This document shows, piece after piece, positions 1 through 6,337 of a stretch of 10,177 bases of DNA. Every line of letters starts with the position of its first letter. Within the stretch, counting starts at the first letter, position 1. The notes below the pieces were generated by a model that was not told where the DNA came from, ran no database searches, and saw only the letters and a list, made by a program, of their open reading frames with translations. This stretch comes from Enterobacterales bacterium (GTDB taxonomy: Bacteria > Pseudomonadota > Gammaproteobacteria > Enterobacterales > Succinivibrionaceae), in the NCBI GenBank assembly GCA_900768635.1, contig CAAGDP010000202.1, forward strand, positions 1 to 10,177, given 5' to 3'. The position numbers and the translations under genes were made by a program.

Positions 1-1
1 A

Positions 2-97
2 GGTAAAAAAATCACTGAGGAACAGAAGGAAAATCTCAATATTGAATTTTTAGGGCCGAATAAAAAATGGAATTATATCATCCGGCCAAACGTATGA
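2..97 (+). CDS. C-terminal fragment of an unrecognised protein
   Basis: The second forward frame is open from the window edge and ends at a TGA at 95-97, giving 31 residues that end in KWNYIIRPNV. The start lies outside the window. The tail is lysine-, glutamate- and asparagine-rich with no motif I recognise, so I assign no function; a mobile-element protein or another surface-polysaccharide gene are both possible given the neighbourhood. It converges on the glycosyltransferase gene that ends at 168. The 70 bp between them holds no clear terminator, only a CATCCGG/CCGGATG inverted repeat followed by six T. A 31-codon open frame could also occur by chance, so confidence is low. Confidence 0.35.
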   Translation, partial: GKKITEEQKENLNIEFLGPNKKWNYIIRPNV

Positions 98-167
98 TTA
101 ATTTTGTGACAGTTCCTTATAATACAGATCTTACCGGATGTTTTTTAACCTCAAGCCTTCAGAATCG

Positions 168-1166
168 CTATTTTTTGTAACTGAAAACCTTTATTCCAAG
201 AATACTATATTTTTTTCTGTCAGCCTCTATTTTCCTTTTCAAAAGAGGGATACCCAGTATTATGATGTGTTTGGTTGTGGCACTTATATTCTTCTTCTCA
301 AAAAGAAACTTTTTTATCTTGATAAGGAAGTACTTAACTGCGTATATTCTCCAGGGAGTTTTAGCCAGATATTTAAAATAGAGATATTGATACTGAGACT
401 TGCAATTGAACATCCATGGTTTATGACTTGCGATAAAGTGAATAATATTCTTAGGTATAGACTGGTCATCATATCCCAAGGTAAATCCTCTGCTGGTTCC
501 TACACTCTGAGCATTCCAGGATAAATCTATAAATTCGATATGATTGTTAAATGCAATGTTAAGCAAATCCTGATCGAGACATAAGGATAGTTGAGTCTTT
601 TTTTCGGAAAGGAGTTCTCTGCACTTATCAAGAACATTTAAATTAGATTCCCTGATCCTTTTGAAATCAAACAGAATAACTCCAGAATTTATATATCCGT
701 TGGTAGAAATATTCCTACCTAACTCTTCACAGTCCATATCATTCACACCGGCTACGAAATTATCAGTTTTAAGCTCCATATCAAATAATTTGCTTAAATC
801 ACCGGTAACAACAATATCGGCATCTAAATAGATGACGCGATTCAGATCTTTCAGCGTATTACTGAGGTTTAGCCGATAATAAGGCACATACTGACAATGT
901 TTAGGTGAGTTTTTCATAACGACCCAAACAGGAAAATTTACATAATCCTTGTAATCGACACTTGTGAAATTTATAACAGCATCTGTTCCTTGAAATGCTT
1001 CATTGAGCATTCTTTTTGAATGTTCGCTAATACAGGAAGGAGTTGAATCCAAAACATAAAAAGCTATTGGTCTTGAACAATTTAGAACAGCTGACATCAT
1101 AGTTACAGCAGCATGTTGAGCATAGTTTTCATCAAAGGATAAACAAACGTTAACGTAATTTGTCAT
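168..1166 (-). CDS. Glycosyltransferase family 8 protein (LPS/surface polysaccharide type)
   Basis: A 332-residue protein of the GT8 retaining glycosyltransferase family (LgtC/RfaI/RfaJ type), which transfers a hexose from a UDP-sugar to lipopolysaccharide core or another surface glycan on the cytoplasmic side of the inner membrane. Visible hallmarks are the N-terminal nucleotide-binding strand NVCLSFDENYA (residues 6-16), the metal-binding DxD as D115-A-D117 in VIYLDADIVV, the acceptor-site motif YINSGV (about 158-163), LDQD (197-200), and the C-terminal metal/UDP histidine in HFIASHKPW (243-251). The tail (about 301-332) has the short ILGIPLLK/ILGIKVF repeat common in these enzymes. The frame also opens 25 codons upstream from a TTG at 1241, but that start lies in the porin terminator and adds a stretch unlike the family N-terminus; the ATG at 1166 fits the family. 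Its Shine-Dalgarno is weak. No sugar-nucleotide or O-antigen genes lie beside it, so substrate and acceptor are unknown. Family assignment is firm, the role inferred. Confidence 0.9.
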   Translation of the reverse strand: MTNYVNVCLSFDENYAQHAAVTMMSAVLNCSRPIAFYVLDSTPSCISEHSKRMLNEAFQGTDAVINFTSVDYKDYVNFPVWVVMKNSPKHCQYVPYYRLNLSNTLKDLNRVIYLDADIVVTGDLSKLFDMELKTDNFVAGVNDMDCEELGRNISTNGYINSGVILFDFKRIRESNLNVLDKCRELLSEKKTQLSLCLDQDLLNIAFNNHIEFIDLSWNAQSVGTSRGFTLGYDDQSIPKNIIHFIASHKPWMFNCKSQYQYLYFKYLAKTPWRIYAVKYFLIKIKKFLFEKKNISATTKHIIILGIPLLKRKIEADRKKYSILGIKVFSYKK

Positions 1167-1239
1167 ACAGAACTCTGTTACTCGATATAGTGAAATTGGA
1201 CAAGAGTGAGAATAGACAAGACTTTGGAGCATACACGTC

Positions 1240-1263
1240 AAAAAAGCCTACTTACGTAGGCTT
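1240..1263 (-). terminator. Rho-independent terminator of the maltoporin gene
   Basis: A perfect 8-bp stem, AAGCCTAC (1244-1251) with GTAGGCTT (1256-1263), closes a TTAC loop. Read on the minus strand it runs into six T (1245-1240). It begins about 33 nt after the porin stop codon, so the porin and the GT8 gene are probably separate transcripts. A TTGACG directly after the T-run could be a -35 box for the GT8 gene, but no convincing -10 follows. Confidence 0.85.
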
Positions 1264-1296
1264 TCATAATGTGTCAATTTAACTAATTAGATCTGA

Positions 1297-2751
1297 TTAC
1301 CACCAGGCTTCAACCTGTGCACCCAAGATGATTTCATGGTTGTCTTCAAGTCCTGTTTTTCTATTATCAATCAAATCACCAGAGAACCAAGTTGCAAAGA
1401 GACGGATTGATGGACGTGCCCAGAACTGAGTTGATGGAGACCACTGCTGAGCCAAGGTAACTTTAGTAGCAGATACGCGTTCTTTATCTGACTGAACTTG
1501 CCATAAACCTGTCCAACCATGGTTTTTCTGATTGGTATAACCAAATTCAAGCACTGTAGATGTGTAATCAGACCACTTATAGGAAGGACGGATTACTACT
1601 GTATAATCATTACCGGTAGGATGTGACCAGTTTGCACCCTTATCTTTTCCTCCAAATAGATCTGCTGCATTTTTATGAGTAGCAATAAATGCATAACCTA
1701 AATTCCACTTAGGCTGTTCAATAACACCCCAATCAATCAGGCGATATCCCTGACCTCTTTCTAAATATGGTATTGTAAAGTCACCGGCATGGTTACCACC
1801 TACAGACAAAGATCCAACATAATCATAACCGTTTAGACCATAGGTAAAGCTTAACTTATTGAAACCACCGAAGAAGTTACCCTGAGTGTATTCAATCATC
1901 GCAAGGAATCCATGGTTAGCACGCAAAGTTCCTGGATAATTATTAAGTCCTGCATCAGTAGGAGTCATATTCTTCTGAGATTCAGAAAGATGTTCCCAAG
2001 AGTACAGCATAGCTATATCCAAACTTGCATCAGACCACATTGGAATACTATTCCAGCGTGCATCAAATGTATAAGAATTTAATCCTTGAGAAGATACATT
2101 TACACTATCCTTAAGATCAACTTGATGCTTAATTAATGCAACAGATAGAGAACCGAAGTTGCTACCAAGAGAAACATTTTCTAGACCGAAACCATAACCT
2201 GAGTTGTTAAGGTAATAGTAATCCATAATGTGGATATCTTTTCGCTGATAGAATCTCTTACCAGCCCACAGTTGCATTCCGGAAGGCATTTCGTAACCGG
2301 CCCAAGCTTCACGTAATGACATATGCTGTCCTGCCCACCCGCTTTGACCAAACCAGCCATTTCTACCACCAGGTTTTCCATTCCACTGTGCAGCGTTACC
2401 TTGCAAGTCATACTGTTCACTACCAGCAGCAGCTTCATATGTACCATAAGCAACTAAAGTATGAACTGTAAACTTGTTGTTAGCTTTGTTATAAACTTCC
2501 TGAGATAAAGAAATTTCTGCGTAGGTATCGCATTCATCACCTAAACGTCCAAGTAAATGACCAACGGCACCACCGTTTCCATAACACCAGGCACTACCTC
2601 CCTGAGTAGCATAATTTAACCCAGCTCGCATATATCCGTGAAAATCAACTGCTGAAGCAGAATAAAAACAGGTACGATAACTGAGTTGTAGATGATAAGA
2701 GATCTGGATTTGATTGTTAAAACTTAACCTTGATCTGTTTAATATATTCAT
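1297..2751 (-). CDS. lamB: LamB-type maltoporin with an abnormal signal peptide
   Basis: A 484-residue outer-membrane porin of the LamB family, an 18-stranded trimeric beta-barrel for passive uptake of maltodextrins. The mature part starts at VDFHGYMRAG (35-44), as in enterobacterial LamB. It has the two loop cysteines (C56, and C74 in GDECDTYAE) matching the E. coli disulfide, the very conserved WAGKRFYQR...MDYYY block (162-180) and GLENV, TLAQQW and RPSIRLFATW near the C-terminus, and it ends in AWW with a terminal aromatic. The mature length (about 450) slightly exceeds E. coli LamB (421). The odd part is residues 1-34: they end in a good signal-peptidase site (SASA) but have no hydrophobic core and contain Asn, Gln, His and Arg throughout. 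A hydrophobic stretch exists in the next frame (2655-2717); see findings. The gene has a weak Shine-Dalgarno, only 46 bp before divergent ppnN, and no visible promoter. No maltose regulon gene is adjacent. Family certain; functionality of this copy uncertain. Confidence 0.9.
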   Translation of the reverse strand: MNILNRSRLSFNNQIQISYHLQLSYRTCFYSASAVDFHGYMRAGLNYATQGGSAWCYGNGGAVGHLLGRLGDECDTYAEISLSQEVYNKANNKFTVHTLVAYGTYEAAAGSEQYDLQGNAAQWNGKPGGRNGWFGQSGWAGQHMSLREAWAGYEMPSGMQLWAGKRFYQRKDIHIMDYYYLNNSGYGFGLENVSLGSNFGSLSVALIKHQVDLKDSVNVSSQGLNSYTFDARWNSIPMWSDASLDIAMLYSWEHLSESQKNMTPTDAGLNNYPGTLRANHGFLAMIEYTQGNFFGGFNKLSFTYGLNGYDYVGSLSVGGNHAGDFTIPYLERGQGYRLIDWGVIEQPKWNLGYAFIATHKNAADLFGGKDKGANWSHPTGNDYTVVIRPSYKWSDYTSTVLEFGYTNQKNHGWTGLWQVQSDKERVSATKVTLAQQWSPSTQFWARPSIRLFATWFSGDLIDNRKTGLEDNHEIILGAQVEAWW

Positions 2752-2797
2752 AATTGGCTTATGATCTTAATGTTTTCTTGAACTGGAGGAAGAAGGT

Positions 2798-4153
2798 ATG
2801 ATTACGTATATTCACCCGGAAAAGTCCATGAGTCAGTTGTCTCAGATCGAGGTGGAATTACTGGAAAAAACAACAGACAGTAAGCTTCATGATCTTCTGA
2901 GAAAATGTTCTCTGGCTGTATTGAACAGCGGGGTAGTAACAGACGATCCCAGTGCAATGTTTGAAAAATATCAGGATTTTTCCATTAGCGTCATTTCCAA
3001 AGAAAGAGGAATCAAACTTAAACTCTACAATCCTCCTGAAAATTCATTCATAGATGGACATCTGATCAAAATCATTGAGGAACATTTATTCAGCGTACTG
3101 CGGGATATTGTGTATACTTCAACTCAGTCCAAACTGTATCGAAACTTTGATTTTCCAGAATCTAAAATCATAACTAATCAGATCTTTCATATTTTGCGAA
3201 ATGCTGATGCCTTGCACTCCGGGGTAGAGCCAAATATTGTTGTTTGCTGGGGCGGGCATTCCATAGGCCCCATAGAATATAATTATACAAAGAGAGTAGG
3301 TAACGCTCTTGGTCTCCGAAAACTCAATATCTGTACCGGATGTGGTCCAGGAGCTATGGAAGGTCCTATGCGGGGGGCGTCTATCGGTCATAATATGCAA
3401 CGTATTATTAATGGCAGATTTATCGGTCTGACTGAGCCTTCCATTATTTCTTCTGAGCCTCCTAATGCTCTGGTTACTGAGCTTATTATTATGCCGGATA
3501 TTGAGAAACGACTGGAGGCATTTGTTCGTCTGGGTCATGCTTTTGTAATTTTCCCTGGCGGTCCCGGTACAATTGAAGAATTGATGTTTATTCTCGGCCT
3601 TAAAACCGATGAGCTTAACGAAGATCAGCCGATACCCCTAATCCTTACCGGTCCGAAAGAATCAGAACCATATTTTGAATCTCTGGATAATTTTATTCGT
3701 AGCGCTCTGGGAGATGAGGCAGCTCGTCAGTATGACATTATTATTGATGATCCTCAGAAAGTGGCAGATTTCTGTAAGGCCGGAATGGAAGAAGTTACTC
3801 AGCGCAGAATAAATTTAAGCGATTCATTTTCCTTCAACTGGAAATTACACACCGATCCAATATTCCAGAAGCATTTTAATGCCAATCATGAGGATATGCG
3901 TAATCTGAAACTGGTGAAAGATCAGCCTCTTAATCTGCTGATAGCAAATCTGCGTAATGCTTTCTCAGGTATAGTCGCCGGAAATGTAAAGCCGGAGGGT
4001 ATTGCCATGGTTAAGGAAAAGGGGCCTTTTGAAATTAAGGGAGATCCTGATCTGATGACTTCCATAGATCGTATTCTGGAGAATATGATTAAACAGGGCA
4101 GAATGAAATTGTCAGGAGAAGATTATTCACCTTGTTACAAAATTACTAATTAA
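2798..4153 (+). CDS. ppnN: Pyrimidine/purine nucleotide 5'-monophosphate nucleosidase PpnN
   Basis: A 451-residue ortholog of E. coli PpnN (YgdH, about 454 aa), a cytoplasmic enzyme that hydrolyses nucleoside monophosphates to the base and ribose 5-phosphate. In E. coli it binds (p)ppGpp, linking salvage to the stringent response. All three parts of the family are visible: an N-terminal domain starting MITYIHPEKSMSQLSQIEVE, a central LOG-type Rossmann domain with CWGGHS (150-155), CTGCGPGAMEGPM (179-191), TELIIMPDIEKRLEAF and the catalytic PGGxGTxxE motif (253-261), and a C-terminal domain with FSGIVAGNVK. The start is supported by a strong GGAGGA at 2785-2790, seven bases before the ATG. It is divergent from the maltoporin and its promoter must lie in the 46-bp gap or inside the porin 5' end; I see no convincing -35/-10 pair. 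No clear terminator follows, so some readthrough toward mdh is possible. Confidence 0.95.
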   Translation: MITYIHPEKSMSQLSQIEVELLEKTTDSKLHDLLRKCSLAVLNSGVVTDDPSAMFEKYQDFSISVISKERGIKLKLYNPPENSFIDGHLIKIIEEHLFSVLRDIVYTSTQSKLYRNFDFPESKIITNQIFHILRNADALHSGVEPNIVVCWGGHSIGPIEYNYTKRVGNALGLRKLNICTGCGPGAMEGPMRGASIGHNMQRIINGRFIGLTEPSIISSEPPNALVTELIIMPDIEKRLEAFVRLGHAFVIFPGGPGTIEELMFILGLKTDELNEDQPIPLILTGPKESEPYFESLDNFIRSALGDEAARQYDIIIDDPQKVADFCKAGMEEVTQRRINLSDSFSFNWKLHTDPIFQKHFNANHEDMRNLKLVKDQPLNLLIANLRNAFSGIVAGNVKPEGIAMVKEKGPFEIKGDPDLMTSIDRILENMIKQGRMKLSGEDYSPCYKITN

Positions 4154-4273
4154 TCATCCGGATATCTTTGGCTCTGCCTGAGAATTTAATGTTGCATTCC
4201 GAGGTGTAAACTTCAAGGCAATAAGGTAAATTAAAGGTTAGATCCTGATAAATTTTTGTAAATTTGAACAATA

Positions 4274-4307
4274 GATCTGTATAAACAGATCCTAAAAAGG
4301 GTACAAT
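4274..4307 (+). promoter_or_regulatory. Palindrome and -10 box in the mdh promoter region
   Basis: A perfect inverted repeat, GATCTGT (4274-4280), ATAA, ACAGATC (4285-4291), lies upstream of mdh. A good -10 candidate, TACAAT, follows at 4302-4307, so the repeat covers the position where the -35 would sit (about 4279-4284), where no TTGACA-like hexamer is found. That layout suits an operator for a dimeric regulator or an activated promoter, leaving an mdh leader of about 35 nt. The palindrome is read directly; the promoter role is inference. It could instead be a short hairpin without regulatory meaning. Confidence 0.4.
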
Positions 4308-4349
4308 AAATTCGTTTTTATATCGATAATAAGTATAGGGGTATTTTCA

Positions 4350-5297
4350 ATGAAAGTTACAGTTTTAGGTGCTGCAGGTGGTATTGGTCAGCCATTGTCA
4401 TTAATTTTAAAGAATAACCTGCCAGCAGGTTCACAACTCTCATTGTATGATGTAAATCCGGCAACTCCTGGTGTTGCCAAGGATCTAAGTCACATTCCTA
4501 CAGATGTGAAAGTTGAAGGTTTTGCAGGACAGGATGCAAGTCCGGCTCTAGTAGGAACTGATGTTGTAATTATTTCAGCAGGTGTTGCACGTAAGCCTGG
4601 CATGACCCGCGACGATTTGTTTAATATTAACGCAGGTATAGTTCGTAACCTTATTACTGCAGTTGCAAATACCGCTCCTAATGCAGTTATTGGTATCATT
4701 ACCAACCCTGTAAACAGCATGGTTCCTCTTGCCGCAGAAGTTCTGAAGAAGGCCGGTGTATATAACCCTAAGAAACTCTTTGGTATTTCTACATTAGACG
4801 TGCTTCGAGCTGAAACCTTCCTTGCAGAACTTTTGAACTACAAGGCAGGCTCTCTGCGTATAAATGTTGTAGGCGGACATTCCGGTAATACTATTCTTCC
4901 TCTGTTCTCTCAGGTTCCTGCTGCAGCTGAATTATCAGCTGAAACTATTGCCAAACTTACTGAACGGGTTCAGAATGCCGGTACAGAAGTTGTGGAGGCA
5001 AAAGCCGGTGCGGGTTCTGCTACTTTGTCTATGGCTACAGCCGGTGCACGTCTTGCTTTGGCTATAGTCAGAGCTATGAATGGTGAGCCAGGAATTGTGG
5101 AATGCTCTTTTGTGGAAGGCGGTTCTCCTTATGCCAGATTCCTTGCTCAGCCGGTTCGTCTTGGTAAGGATGGCGCAGATGAATTCCTGCCAATGGGGCC
5201 AATGAGTGATTTTGAAAAGAAGAGTTTCGATGCTATGCTTGATACTCTGAAGGCTAATATTCAGAAGGGAGTTGATTTTATCAACAAAGCTGAATAA
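4350..5297 (+). CDS. mdh: Malate dehydrogenase (NAD-dependent)
   Basis: A 315-residue malate dehydrogenase of the E. coli/mitochondrial type, interconverting malate and oxaloacetate with NAD(H) in the cytoplasm. Key residues fall at the E. coli numbers: Rossmann loop GAAGGIG (7-13), NAD-ribose-binding D34 (in LYDVN), substrate arginines R81 and R87 (ARKPGMTR), N119 in TNPVNS, D150 and R153 in STLDVLR, and catalytic H177 in GGHSG. Length is normal (E. coli 312). The ATG at 4350 follows AGGGG at 4337-4341 with eight bases of spacing. It appears monocistronic: a palindrome-bearing promoter region upstream and a strong terminator 30 nt after the stop. In fermentative relatives this enzyme works in the reductive direction, oxaloacetate to malate, in the succinate-forming branch; that direction is inferred from the suspected lineage, not shown here. 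Confidence 0.97.
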   Translation: MKVTVLGAAGGIGQPLSLILKNNLPAGSQLSLYDVNPATPGVAKDLSHIPTDVKVEGFAGQDASPALVGTDVVIISAGVARKPGMTRDDLFNINAGIVRNLITAVANTAPNAVIGIITNPVNSMVPLAAEVLKKAGVYNPKKLFGISTLDVLRAETFLAELLNYKAGSLRINVVGGHSGNTILPLFSQVPAAAELSAETIAKLTERVQNAGTEVVEAKAGAGSATLSMATAGARLALAIVRAMNGEPGIVECSFVEGGSPYARFLAQPVRLGKDGADEFLPMGPMSDFEKKSFDAMLDTLKANIQKGVDFINKAE

Positions 5298-5326
5298 TTA
5301 ACCTGAATAATTATAAACAGAAAGAG

Positions 5327-5359
5327 CGCCATGACCTGTAGTTGTGGCGTTATTTTTTT
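5327..5359 (+). terminator. Rho-independent terminator of mdh
   Basis: A nine-pair stem (CGCCATGAC at 5327-5335 with GTTGTGGCG at 5341-5349, two G-T wobbles) closes a five-base loop and is followed by TATTTTTTT to 5359. It starts 30 nt after the mdh stop codon. Its last T is also the first base of the motX promoter -35 element. Confidence 0.85.
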
Positions 5360-5385
5360 AAAGTTTTTATGGTAAATGCCGATTT
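5359..5385 (+). promoter_or_regulatory. Sigma-28 (FliA) flagellar promoter for motX
   Basis: TAAAGTTT at 5359-5366 and GCCGATTT at 5378-5385 are separated by exactly 11 bases. The established FliA consensus is TAAAGTTT-N11-GCCGATAA, so the -35 matches fully and the -10 differs only in its last two bases. Transcription would start near 5391-5393, giving a leader of about 28 nt before the ATG at 5420. This places motX in the late flagellar class, as known for motX in Vibrio. It is the best-supported promoter in the window. Confidence 0.88.
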
Positions 5386-5407
5386 ATAAGTTAACGTGGA
5401 TGCTTAC

Positions 5408-5412
5408 AGAGG
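5408..5412 (+). promoter_or_regulatory. Ribosome binding site deciding the motX start
   Basis: AGAGG lies seven bases before the ATG at 5420. It would be only one base from the ATG at 5414 and lies downstream of the GTG at 5396, so it selects 5420 as the start. Confidence 0.7.
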
Positions 5413-5419
5413 TATGGTT

Positions 5420-6091
5420 ATGTACAAGTCAAATGTGCTGTATTTTATGGCGACAGCATTTTTAGGGCTGTTACTCGGCTCCTCAGTATCTGCACGGTTG
5501 CCAGATCCTTCAATCAGTTCTATGCATTTATCTGACGAACCGGATCTTATACAGCTGTACACTCAGGATGAGCTGAATAAGCTGATCCTTGAAAACCGGC
5601 ATCTGGAAAGAGTAAAGCTGGATGAGTGTCAGTTTACAAAAGATATTAAAGATCGGGCTCTGATATTGCATTACCCTCCTTACCTGTATCTGTGGTCAGA
5701 TATGAATCTGACCAATACCTGTATTCATGGCAATATAAAAGATGCCATAGCAGCTATGAAGATGGCTGCAGGGAAGGGGATGCCCATTGCGTTGTACCGC
5801 ATCGGGCAGTTTTATCTGAAAGGAGAGTATTTACAGCAGGATTACAATGCTGCTTATCGTTATACTTATTTGTCAGCATCTCTGGGTTTTGATGATGCCA
5901 AACTGCAACTGGTAGCACTTCTGGCAACTCATGAGGGAAATGAAGCTGATTATGCCAATGCCTATAGCTGGCTGTACAGTACGGTATTTAATGATCCGGC
6001 AAAATTTGCTCTGGCAAAAAAACTGCTTTCTGCATTGGAAAACAAAATGCCAAATTCCATGGTAGAAGAAATCCGATCTAAGAACAGCTGA
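5420..6091 (+). CDS. motX: Sodium-type flagellar motor protein MotX (Sel1-repeat)
   Basis: A 223-residue exported protein matching MotX, which with MotY forms the periplasmic T ring that anchors the sodium-driven PomAB stator around the polar flagellar basal body. It has a signal peptide (hydrophobic 7-20, likely cleavage after SSVSA at residue 25), the MotX opening LYTQDELNKLI..NRHLERVKLDEC with C70, the second conserved cysteine C101 in LTNTCIHG, then two Sel1-like helical repeats (about 104-140 and 141-186) and a YANAYSWLYSTV segment followed by the LLSALENKMP tail. Length is close to Vibrio MotX (about 210). A longer reading from the GTG at 5396 is unlikely because that codon lies almost at the predicted transcription start. 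The FliA promoter upstream is independent evidence for a flagellar role. No other flagellar gene is in the window, so it is a stand-alone unit between mdh and pitA, implying motY and pomAB elsewhere. A generic Sel1 protein is the alternative but fits the promoter and cysteines less well. Confidence 0.88.
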   Translation: MYKSNVLYFMATAFLGLLLGSSVSARLPDPSISSMHLSDEPDLIQLYTQDELNKLILENRHLERVKLDECQFTKDIKDRALILHYPPYLYLWSDMNLTNTCIHGNIKDAIAAMKMAAGKGMPIALYRIGQFYLKGEYLQQDYNAAYRYTYLSASLGFDDAKLQLVALLATHEGNEADYANAYSWLYSTVFNDPAKFALAKKLLSALENKMPNSMVEEIRSKNS

Positions 6092-6136
6092 TGTTTTTAG
6101 ATTTCGCAAGGCATTATTCTTTTCCTTGCTGTGTTG

Positions 6137-6168
6137 ATAGCTATGCTGTGAGGTGTAGCTATTTTTTT
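6137..6168 (+). terminator. Probable terminator of motX
   Basis: ATAGCTA (6137-6143) pairs perfectly with TAGCTAT (6156-6162) around a 12-base loop and is followed by six T (6163-6168). The stem is AT-rich and the loop long, so efficiency may be moderate. A second weaker repeat, GCAAGG/CCTTGC (6106-6111/6124-6129), lies just before it. Confidence 0.6.
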
Positions 6169-6243
6169 GTATGTGTAACAGCCCGAAGGCAACCTTTACA
6201 CTCAGTAACTTATGATCATAATCTTTCATTTGTATACCACCTC

Positions 6244-6279
6244 TCCAAATTCTGCACAACCTTCTGTACAGAATTTGGA
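6244..6279. repeat. 11-bp perfect inverted repeat between convergent motX and pitA
   Basis: TCCAAATTCTG (6244-6254) is the exact reverse complement of CAGAATTTGGA (6269-6279), with a 14-base spacer. No T-run follows on either strand, so it is not a classic intrinsic terminator, but it sits where transcripts of motX and pitA meet and could stop or stabilise both 3' ends. Confidence 0.55.
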
Positions 6280-6337
6280 AATGAATCTTTTGATGTAATC
6301 AGATAAGCAGACAGAGAGTGGTAAGTCTGTTGAATGT

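Noticed and set aside
1164..1241. 25-codon N-terminal extension of the GT8 gene from a TTG at 1241
   Set aside because: The TTG lies inside the porin terminator, the added residues do not resemble the GT8 N-terminus, and the family alignment begins just after the ATG at 1166.
2181..2453. 90-codon minus-strand frame inside the maltoporin
   Set aside because: It overlaps the conserved LamB coding sequence in another frame and resembles no protein family.
5396..5419. Upstream GTG (5396) and ATG (5414) as motX starts
   Set aside because: The GTG is only a few bases from the predicted FliA transcription start, and AGAGG is too close to 5414. It is correctly spaced only for 5420.
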